A stretch of 64,000 nt of DNA from Gymnopus androsaceus JB14 (lineage: Eukaryota; Basidiomycota; Agaricomycetes; Agaricales; Omphalotaceae), in assembly GCA_009733575.1 (NCBI GenBank), contig ML769423.1, forward strand, positions 248,001 through 312,000. Reading direction: 5' to 3'. Positions 55,560 to 64,000 of the stretch are shown in pieces. Numbering within the stretch: the stretch's first letter is position 1; each line of letters starts with the position of its first letter. The notes under the pieces were generated by a model, which saw only the letters and a program-made list of their open reading frames with translations, made no database searches and was not told the DNA's origin. Both the position numbers and the translations under genes were made by a program.

Positions 55560-57050
55560 TGTCATTGATCTTAGCGCATATGGATTTGGGCATGTTTTTC
55601 CTACTTCGTCCGTAACTCGATCTTGGAGGCCTTTGGGTGCTATTGTCGATGCATACGAACCAGCCATCGTAACCGTCATCTTCATGATCCGAGTCTCAGT
55701 CTCAGCAGCCGTCATCGATATCACAGACCGAAAGAAACGAGAAGGAGCGTCCTTCTAGGCCTCACGGACAAAGGGCAGAGGAAATCTGGAGGTCGTTAAT
55801 TGGGATTTTTGGAAGGTACGTGCAGGTTTCGCTTTGCACTCGCTTTTGACTGTCCTTTGCTTTTATTCTCTACGTTGCAAGCAACATTTGTTGTTGTTGC
55901 TGTTTTGGGCCTTCATATTCCTACAACATTGTTAGCTAACTTTCTTTCCTTTCTATCTACACATCGTGCACAGCTCATCCGACCGCATGGACCGTCTATC
56001 CTTCCCCTTCCCTTCCCGTCTACTGCTTATTCCCATCTTTCATCCGAACCGCCATCGACATAATTCGTTCCTTCATACCCTCCCTCTCCCTTTGAGGTAG
56101 CACAAACGTATCCAGTATTGGTCGTGCTGGGGAACTTTCGGATGGAGGTTCTCTTCCCGCCACCATCGTGTCGTTGACCAGGGATCGAAGCGATCGGAGC
56201 AGAGGGAAGAGGGAAAAGGAATGTAGAAAGGCTGTTCGATACGTTTTGGGATCCTTGGAGAGGCCGAGTCAACGACGCCGAACAGAGGAGGAAAGGCGTT
56301 CAATGTATTCATCCAGGCATTTGGAGTGTGTGGTTTTTTTTTCCGGTACAGAAGGTGTCTGGATCCTCGAGCTATTCGTCTCAACTCTTCTAAATCAACT
56401 CCGAATCCAGCTTGACAAGGGGGGAGGTGAATTGGATGTTGAACGGACTCGTACACAGATCGAATTCGTAGAGGGGTAATTGCCGCGGCTTCTTCTACCT
56501 CCTCCTCCTCCAATTCAGCCTCGGCGGCGGCGCCGACCACCGAGTCATCGAATCGGAAGGCATTAGCAGTTTAAACCGGGATCTAAAGGTGCTCAAACCA
56601 GGGAGAAAATGGCGGATGTTGTAGACAAGGCTTCCGGAAGATTTTACATGGTCGACGAGGTGTACGGGGAGATACCACTATGATACGGTGTATGAAACGA
56701 TGTATAAGATTCTGAAGGGGGGAGTTGGGAACTTGGGGGAGGGCGGAGCGGTGATATAGACATCGATCCCAGGAATGGGGTTATGGAATCTATGATTGAT
56801 GCGAGTGCTGAAGTAAATGATGCTGTGGAGGGGAGAAGACTCCTCTTGAATGAGGTGTTCGATATCGTGTAGATCCAAGCAGAGACTAGCGGACGCAGGT
56901 GTAGGTGCACTCGCACTCCTCGATGACCTTTTGTGTACCTTTGGCTTCGCTTCATCTTCACCTGACGTGGATGTAGCGAGAATTGATAGGATTGACTCCC
57001 CCATCGTTCGGAACGCTTGTACTCCCTTTATTCCGAAGGAGGTTTAGGTA
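55560..57050 (+). pseudogene. tandem gene copy 1 of unknown family
   Basis: A Ser/Gln-rich exon (SQSQQPSSISQTERNEKE, ~55690-55745) ends WRSLIGIFG before a long T-rich intron, 55816-55973 (GTACGTG...GTGCACAG). The next exon starts with CTCATCCGACCGCATGGACC and leads to EVAQTYPVLVVLGNFRMEVL (~56095-56150) and, further on, a block matching the PGSKGA...ADV region of copy 2 near 56580. A minus-strand open block at 56690-57000 (ILSILATSTSGEDEAKPKVH) also has a counterpart in copy 2. Stops break the frames. Function unknown. Confidence 0.4.
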
Positions 57051-57300
57051 TGAAGCTCATTGCAATGTATTTGATGTATCGCGATGGCGCTTCCTCTTCA
57101 ACGCAATCGTTCATCTGGCTGGCATTTCTAGAACAATTTGTTTCGGGGCAGCACGCGAATACGAGTTTCGACCAAGCTTTATCCCGTCTCCTAGATCTTC
57201 TCTGGATGCTTGACTCTAGCAGTGGCAGTGGGAATGATTTGAAGGCAAGGGCGAAGTTCAACGCCCAGAGCTGGATGAGATGATTTTGGGTGTTGCGGAC

Positions 57301-58988
57301 ATCACCAAAAGGGCGCCAAAGTCACAACCTGAACTAACGGTTGAAAACTGAATATGATGCCAATATTTCCCAACGAAGTACCTTTTGAGCGAATATTTTG
57401 AGGTCGTAACGCAAGCCGATCTATATATTGAGGTTTCAATGCACGCAAGTACGTTTTGGTCCATTTAGATGGGGATAAAATGGAGGAAACGCACTGGAGA
57501 GTAAAATATTGTAATCGAACTCTATTATAATGCGATACGAGAAATATAACGCGAAACAGGGGGATCTAATGCAATACGAGGAATATAACGCGTACCAGAG
57601 GAATCCAACGTGTACCACAGGAATCTAACGCATACCAGAGGAATACAATGCATCCCAGGGGGATATAACGCATACTGACTCTGATAAGACCTTCCTGTTT
57701 ATGATTCGGATGGTGACACTATTAATGGGAGCGACGATGAGGTGGAAAGTAATGCTGGGAATGGGGATGAACTTGATGATGAAGAAGATGTTGAGCATTC
57801 AGATGACGAGGAATCCGACCCAGAGCGTGACGATCCAGAGACCGATAATGAAGCTTGGCTCAGGCCAGAAGATGGAGAAGAGAGAGTGGATGGCGACAGC
57901 GACAAGGAATTGGGTCTTTAGAAACACAGATTTAGTACTTCCGAATTGCGTTTTGGAATATGATTGTTGAATCATACCAACCCAGCAGGAGCTGTGAGTG
58001 AGATTCTGGAAGAGGGGCTGACACTAGTTGAACACTCAAAAACAGCTACTAGGTATAATACCAACACCTATTCCAGCTGTTAATTAACAACTTCATGAGT
58101 GCGTTGGTATTAACTCAAGGCAGCGCATGAATGAGCACTTGACCAGCACAAGAGGCTTGGAAGCTAGCATTGGAGGAATGAGAAAAAGGATCCCGTAAGT
58201 TAGTTAACCAAGACTCATCAAGAGAGCAGCCGCAGAACGTACTGGAAACCCTTCTGACTCAGCTTCGCATTCCACTCCACCCTAAAAATCATCGCTCCAT
58301 TCTCCCCATAGCTCGGTAAGCATATCTTTGAAGGTAGCGGAAAAGTGGTGGACAATTCCAGAGCAGCTAAATGTAGCACATGCAGCAAGCAGTAGGCGTT
58401 GGGTGAACAGCGACGATGAACGGGGAAGACGGGAAGTGAGTGTGGGAAGGCAGCTGAAGTGCCGGATGAAAAGCCGAAAGTGTAATTGACTTCACAAATC
58501 CCGCCTGCTTATACCGTAGCCAAATGACAGTACTGCAATACAAAAAAAATATCATTGAATCTGTGTTAGACCCATGTATAATACATAGGCCCAGATATAT
58601 TCTGCTTTAATGCTCTTTTATGCGGTGGAACTCTGAATAATGGTCCATAATATTACATCTTGCATGATGATCGAAGTAAAATCATATTATTTTCCTTGAA
58701 ATGCAGTGTAGCACCAGATAACGCGTCCTACGAGACCGTCTATATTGGTACAGTGTCATAATTCACCTGATACGCGTTGTATTGATGTTATATTCGCGTT
58801 ATGTTCGCGTTATATTCTCTGACAACCATTTCAAAGCGTTATATTCTAGTCCTATTTCCCAGGACTTGTTCGATGGCATTTTAAGCATGCTGTAGCCCAG
58901 TTCTGAGGAATTCTGACCCCCCGAAGTACCTTTTAGAGCATTTTATTAGAGTCTTAATACATTGTCACTTTGGCGCCCTTTTGGTGAT
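57301..58988. mobile_element. inverted-repeat transposon, 1.69 kb
   Basis: Ends ATCACCAAAAGGGCGCCAAAG at 57301 and its complement at 58988 pair over about 26 bases. Inside is a fragment of open frame with an acidic tail (DELDDEEDVEHSDDEESDPE, ~57763-57822, ending GDSDKELGL at ~57921), like the C-terminal tail of some fungal transposases, though no catalytic motif is seen. AATATAACGCG-type motifs occur near both ends in inverted orientation. No target duplication is obvious beyond a possible AT. Confidence 0.55.
57536..57680 (+). repeat. 20-bp tandem repeat
   Basis: About seven units of 20 bases, GAATATAACGCGTACCAGAG with variants (ATCTAATGC, ATCCAACGTG, ATACAATGC). Inverted relatives (TATAACGCGAACATAACGCG in complement) lie at 58785-58825 near the other end of the same element. 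Confidence 0.8.
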
Positions 58989-59009
58989 GGAGGGGCTTTG
59001 TCTTCCTCG

Positions 59010-60655
59010 ATATCTGGAACTGATACCTCGGCATCTATCTCGAGAAAGACTCAATTCAAGATCTCGACATGCGAGAATCCGAGTTGGGGGGTTGGGCGTG
59101 TTGGATGGGTGCTGGGACGGCAGTTTGCACAATGGAAGAGTATGGAAGAGTATGGAGGAGACTCGGGTATGGAAGCGATGCTATCGATCCTAGCGGATAC
59201 GCGAGTTTTCTTTCATCCTCTTTATATCTATCCGCTTCTTCCTTGGTAAATCAACCTCAACCTTCCTCTCTCTCTCTCTCTCGCAAACTGTGGAAGACGT
59301 CGATTTACTCGAGATGGACAACAAAGAGTCGGAGACGGAGACACTACGGAGCAAGTTGCTTTCAGCTCTGGCGTAGGCCAACCACAAATCCGAGAAGCCA
59401 CTGAGACTTTTAAATGCTATCGGTGCGCACGTATGCTTCCCCTGCAGCCTTCACAGTCGAACCCTTCTCCTCTTCTACATAAACTATCATCATTTTCGCT
59501 ATCAGAGTCGTCTATATCGCAGGAGGAGAAGCAGAACAAGGCCCTTCATATCCTCAGCATCTCCGTCCTCCAATGCCTTACGGACAATGCCAAGGGTAGA
59601 GGAGGTGTAGATGTAGGTTGTGTCTTGCAAGAACAAGATAAATCCGTCCAGGGTGTAATGTGTAAGTCATTAAGGGGTTTTGGGAAGTACGTGTTCGGGT
59701 TTCGCTTCCTCTTATTTTATGAAAACAGCAATGATCTACCTTTTATACATTTTGAGTTTCGATTAGACGCGTTTGGTGGTTTTTTTTCCCTGCTATTTGT
59801 GTTTGCGTTTTCGTTATACTTGATACTACTTATAGTGGACTTTCGTTTTCGTGTTTTTTCCCTACTCACATGTAACTAATTTTTGCTTCACCATCTACAG
59901 CTCATCCAATCGCCTCCTCTCCTCCCAACCTTCTTCCTCCTCTCCCTCATCCACCCAACCACTGACGTACCCAGGCCTTCTTCTCATTTCTCCTTCCCTC
60001 TCTCCTCCTCCCAAGGAGGCAACGCAAGTGTATTCAGGGTCCTTGGTATTCCTGTTCCTCTCGAAGTATTACTTGCACTTGCACGGAGTGTTGGGAGAGG
60101 AAACCCAACTTGGATAGGCCATTTGATGCGTTCTGGCAGCCTTGGAACACGAGAACCGAAGGAGGAGTTAGTGTTATTAGGGGTAAGCAGGGACGGGAAA
60201 GCATTAAGCGCATTCATGCCAGCTGTTGGAGTGGGTGGATTTTCGGTACGCTGCTTCGTCCACCTCTCAATCATCCTCCCTATCAAGCTCCTCTTCCGAA
60301 TCATGTTTGACAAGAGCGGAAGCGAACGGAATGTTGAATGAGCTGGTGGGCGGCTGTTACCTCCTCATTCACCTTATCTACCACCTCTTCTACTTCCTCT
60401 CTTCCCTACGTACCTTCATCTACACCTTCCTCCTTTCCTTAATCGTCCTCGCTGTCGGCCAATTGGCCGAGATATTCTCGAAAGCCGTAGAACCCATAGA
60501 ACCGGAACCAGCTTCTACACCGGGTTCCAAAGGCGCACCGGCTGGGAAGGAAGTAGCGGATGTTATAGCCAATGCTCTGGGAGAGGTTTTATGTGGTCTA
60601 GGGGTTGAAGATGCGAAACCAGGACAAAAGAGAAGGAGAAGGAGGGAAATATGAC
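59010..60655 (+). CDS. tandem gene copy 2 of unknown family
   Basis: Exon-like frames at 59010-59250 (SGTDTSASISRKTQFKISTC), then from 59433 (MLPLQPSQSNPSPLLHKLSS; SISQEEKQNKALHI; MCKSLRGFGK), an intron 59697-59900 (GTACGTG...CATCTACAG), then SSNRLLSSQPSSSSPSSTQP and KEATQVYSGSLVFLF. A 3' part (60226-60654) reads SQSSSLSSSSSESCLTRAEA, a hydrophobic, probably membrane-spanning stretch (LIHLIYHLFYFLSSLRTFIY, TFLLSLIVLAVG), then an Ala/Pro-rich end with KRRRRREI before TGA. Splicing between these parts is not resolved, and a frame shift may exist. It aligns with copies 1 and 3 around the long intron. Confidence 0.35.
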
Positions 60656-60944
60656 AGTGCTTAGGAAACGATGCGTAGGGTGGTGAAGGGAGTGTGAGAT
60701 GTATCGATATCGTGCATGATTACCGATAGGTATAGCTGAGAACGGGAACGGGATTGTGGTGAGGGTAGAAATCCATCGACGCCTGAAGGAAGTGCTGGAT
60801 ATCGTGTTGGATGGATGTGAGCCGTGACTGGGTGATGCAGTGGCAGATTCAGCAGGAGCAGGAGTGCTGACACTTATGCTCCTGGCTCCCACGAGATGCT
60901 GTAGACGATACTGGAAACGTCGACGTCGATACAACTAAAAGCGA

Positions 60945-62035
60945 CCCTGGGACCGAATATGGTACTAACGGAGACCACAGGGAGGAATTTGCGTTCTTCC
61001 AGGTGTAAGTTAACCCAAGTCCGAAAAGCTGCTCGGAGACTTTCAGGCGTTGTCATTAATAATATTGCGGCTCTCCCAGTCGAATCAGCCTACTCCCCTC
61101 CTATCTCAACTTCACTTTCAATCTCAGCCAGAGTCATCGACGTCGATATCGCAAAACGAGAAAAACGACACCGAAACCGAGTCCAAGAAGATGGAGATAC
61201 TTCGTATCCTTGGCACGTCGATTCTCTTGGGCGCAGGCTTCCCTTGGCAAGAACAGGATGTAATGTGGAAGTCTTTCTTAGGGTTTTTGGGAGGTGCGTA
61301 TGTATATACGATTTCCCCTTCATTTCTAAAGCTTTTTTTTTTTCCGCTCGTCTACGTTTGTGCTTGTTATATTACACTCGTTTGTTTCTACGTTTCGAGT
61401 TTTGACGAAGCGGGATTTTTCCACTTCGCGGAGCTTTTGTTTCAATTATGCTCGCTTTAGCTTTCGTCTTTGTTGTTTCTACTCAGGTAGAAACAACCAA
61501 TCCTCCGTCTATCTATCTATGTATACAGCTCGTCCGATCGCATGGACCGTCTCTCTCTCTCCCCGTCAACTACCCTTCCCATTTCTCTCCTTCATCCACC
61601 CAACCCAGCTTTCTGACCTTCGAGCTTTCTCTTCTTCCTTCGTATCCTCCCTCTCTCAAATACCGGGAACGGAGGCAGCACACACCTATCCAGTATTATT
61701 GGTGGTACTGGGGGGGTGTTCCGATGGAGGTTTTCCTCGCGATGAGGGAGGATATGAGGAGGCAAGAAGCCACGGAACTTGATTTCGATGCGTCTTGGGA
61801 GCCTTTAAATGCGGGTATCGAAGGAGAAGCTGGTAGCAAGAAAACCGATCATTCTGTTGAAAATTTCCGTTTCACTCAGTACAGTGCTATGAGGTTCTAT
61901 GAGATGCTGTACGTATCAATGGATCTGACAGCTGTCAATGAATATGGTCAGGGTCCTCTGTGCCCCATAAAATCAGTGTCACTGTATCGTCTCAACTTTA
62001 CATTCAAATTCTTCCCCCTATTGTCTCTACAGTGA
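60945..62035 (+). pseudogene. tandem gene copy 3 of unknown family, partial
   Basis: Starts near 60960 (VLTETTGRNLRSSRCKLT in one frame) and has the same exon before the intron: QSNQPTPLLSQLHFQSQPES, SISQNEKNDTETESKKMEIL, ending WKSFLGFLGG. The intron is 61294-61528 (GTGCGT...GTATACAG), followed by CTCGTCCGATCGCATGGACC (nearly as in copy 1) and EAAHTYPVLLVVLGG / VPMEVFLAMREDMRRQ. An open frame continues to 62035. Later parts of the gene are missing or diverged. Confidence 0.35.
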
Positions 62036-62785
62036 ATTCTAGCTTGCCTTTTAGTTTGCAATCTATGTTAAGTCCACTTGTACTCGGCACTGGTCTCGCA
62101 AGCCAAATAATATATTCAGGACTGTATTGACATGCCTGTGAAATTCGGTATTGAATAGATGTCATTCCTGTGAAATCCGTCAATCTCCATACATTCTACA
62201 GCAGTCTACAGCAATCTATAGCGCCTCATAGCATTCCACAGCTCCGTACAGATGGGGACCTTGCTATAGGCTTTGTGAGTGCTGTGGGTTCTGCTGGTGT
62301 TTAATTACATGTATAGTATCGATATCAATCTCAATTCCATTGCCCTTGTAAGTGCTTCCCGGAGCAAGGCTAACCAAACAAGGGGGTCATTACTGATGTC
62401 AGTACAAACCATCAGAATAAGTATAAACAATCATAAATATGGGTAGCCAGTATATAAATTCTAAACTCGTTGTCCGTAGCATTAATTCTCCCATCATGAT
62501 GGAACGTTTTGGCCCAGGGAACCAGTAAGTAAGGCATTCTAGATTTATGCCACCTGTGCCGATGCTTTTATTCATGGTAGATATGAGCAAGAAAACACTT
62601 TTAATTATGGTGGCAGGTAGGAGACAAATTTCTTGATAGGAGCCATTAATAATATCTTCTGGTTCAAAGTCAGTTTGCAAATTCTTCCAACTTTGAGATA
62701 TATGGTGGGACCTTCATGAATGCACATAATATTACTGTTCAGTGTGATTTACTTTTCCAAGTGTATTTTCAATTTTTAATTTGAC
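62036..62785. other. intergenic; CTGTACAG-type repeat
   Basis: At 62188-62302 lies a stretch (TCTACAGCAGTCTACAGCAA, CATAGCATTCCACAG, GTGGGTTCTGCTGGTG) related to the ends of the element at 51080-51804. No gene recognised. An upstream exon of the NACHT gene may lie here but could not be identified. Confidence 0.45.
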
Positions 62786-62786
62786 T

Positions 62787-64000
62787 GTGATTCAACCCAG
62801 TGCATGATCAAGCACAGAAAATCAGAGGCTGGCTTAAAGCACCAGATTGCTCTACCAATTTTGACACAGCTGCAAACAAGAAAACTGCAGGTACTGGAAT
62901 GTGGATCATTGAACATCCACAATACATTGAGTGGAACAATAATGGTGGTTTGCTGTGGATTCAAGGCAAAGGTGAGTTGAGCTAGTTATGGATGCATTAA
63001 ATATTATTCCAAGGAGTTGATATTTTTTTCAGCGGGGTCAGGTAAAACAGTCATATCGTAAGTGCAATCACCTTATTCCACAAGAATTCAGTAAAGGTTA
63101 AAGAATTCCTAGAACAACAATCATAGATCGCCTATGTGACACCTCAAACACTGTTTGGTTTCACTATTTTGATTTCCGTGATAATGCAGGGGATAAATCC
63201 GGTTATCGAGGATTGCTGTTAAATATGCTGCAACAGATGGGTGAGAATGAGCAAGGAATTCATCCAGCATTACAAGAATTGTATAGCCAGTGCAAGAGAG
63301 GTCACCAAATTGGCCAACCTCGCATTTTGCAGTTGGAAAATACTCTGAATAGAATCATTCAAGGATCTATTTCAGGATATATTGTGATAGATGCCTTGGA
63401 TGAATGCAGCCTGCAGGATAGAGCCCATGTTCTGAAGTGGGTGGCAAACAGCTCTGCAAAATTAAAAATTGCTGTTACTAGTCGATATTCACCAGAGGGC
63501 CAAGCAGCCAATATTAGATTGATAATTGCATTAGACAGTAAGGATTCCAGAATGGAAGAAGATATTTCTCTCTATTTGGAAGATCAATTGCAGCTCCATT
63601 TCAAAGGAGAATTGAAAGGCAAGGTGTTGAGTACATTGAAGACCAAGGCTCAGGGACAGTAAGTATTTAAACTTTTTATAATAAAAACATCCATCTTATG
63701 GCTGTGCTTATTAGATTTCGCTGGGTGGATTGTCAAGTAAGAACATTGATTCAATGTCCAAATGACAAAGCAGTGATGCAGGCATTGCCAAAGCTACCTC
63801 GTGACTTGCAGGATACATACATGCAAGCCATAAAGCATGCTGAGCAAAGTGAATATGCAACAGATGCTTACCATCTTTTAATGTGGCTCACATTTGCTTT
63901 TGAACCATTAAATAAAGAGCAGGTTTCAGATTTTCTTGCAATTGACATTGAAAAGCAGGAACTGTATCCAAGTGATGGCATGACCCTCAAAGTGGAGCTG
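62787..64000 (+). CDS. NACHT-domain NTPase (NLR-like), 3' end outside window
   Basis: Exons: ~62787-62971, 63033-63057, 63113-63658, 63715 to the window end, with canonical introns. The frame reads KIRGWLKAPDCSTNFDTAAN, GTGMWIIEHPQYIEWNNNGG, LLWIQGKAGSGKTVIS (Walker A, split by an intron), TIIDRLCD, VWFHYFDFRD, SGYRGLLLNMLQQM, YIVIDALDECS (Walker B, as in NACHT proteins), LKIAVTSRY (sensor-like), then RWVDCQVRTLIQCP and LPRDLQDTYMQAIKHAEQSE. This is the N-terminal NTPase core of a fungal NACHT (NLR-like) protein. Such proteins usually end in WD40, ankyrin or TPR repeats and act in self/non-self recognition and cell death; that part is not visible. The segment starts at an acceptor (ACCCAG), so an upstream exon probably exists. 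Confidence 0.85.

Noticed and set aside
55986..56540. Minus-strand ORFs over tandem copy 1 as a separate gene
   Set aside because: Splice sites and shared exon starts favour the plus strand; the minus-strand frames show no conserved splice structure.

Overview
The window looks like repeat-rich genomic DNA of a basidiomycete fungus of the mushroom-forming class (Agaricomycetes). It has short spliced introns of about 50-60 bases, a Clp1-like gene of the mushroom clamp-cell pathway, a NACHT-type NTPase gene, chromodomain gypsy retrotransposons, and a KDZ (Kyakuja/Dileera/Zisupton) DNA transposon that carries a fungal TET/JBP-type dioxygenase gene. No bacterial, viral or organellar genes and no rRNA or tRNA genes were seen. 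Most of the window is transposable elements nested in one another. Only the last ~11 kb looks like ordinary host DNA.

Layout. (1) 0.5-2 kb: a degenerate minus-strand chromodomain gypsy tail with its putative LTR. (2) 4-7 kb: a minus-strand hAT transposase relic split by a plus-strand Tc1-like transposon. (3) 8.07-8.54 kb: a hAT-type MITE with a perfect 8-bp target duplication. A Tigger/pogo relic follows at 8.85 kb. (4) 9.3-13.1 kb: a truncated retroelement end with an antisense multi-exon gene, a polypurine tract and a putative LTR. (5) 15.7-18.85 kb: a long-inverted-repeat element split by a 2.5-kb hAT element (8-bp target duplication), which holds a further inverted-repeat element with captured gene-like sequence. 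(6) 19.1-20.5 kb: a small foldback element with TTAGGG runs at its centre, then a possible LTR fragment.

(7) 20,516-37,848: a 17.3-kb DNA transposon bounded by ~190-bp terminal inverted repeats. In order it carries a large minus-strand gene of unknown function, a second minus-strand gene, a small plus-strand gene, two further unknown genes, a TET/JBP-like 2-oxoglutarate/Fe(II) dioxygenase gene with an open frame, another unknown gene, and the KDZ transposase with CxC2-like cysteine cluster at the right end. KDZ elements that carry TET/JBP genes are a known basidiomycete arrangement. This copy has a degraded transposase, while the dioxygenase frame is intact.

(8) 37.8-50.5 kb: a chromodomain gypsy element (gag zinc knuckle, protease, RT, RNase H, integrase, chromodomain, polypurine tract, LTR). 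The transposon edge truncates it on the left, and a ~2.95-kb near-perfect palindrome splits its pol. Between pol and LTR it carries a second copy of the antisense gene from region 4. (9) 51-64 kb: host-like DNA with a small inverted-repeat element, an intact Clp1-like gene on the minus strand, three diverged tandem copies of an unknown spliced gene, an inverted-repeat transposon with 20-bp tandem repeats, and the 5' part of a NACHT NTPase gene that runs off the window.

A theme across unrelated elements is premature TGA stops at positions where CGA (Arg) is expected. This fits C-to-T decay at CpG, as from cytosine methylation or a RIP-like process. The putative 2-oxoglutarate-binding Arg of the dioxygenase also appears changed to Cys by such a change (CGT to TGT).
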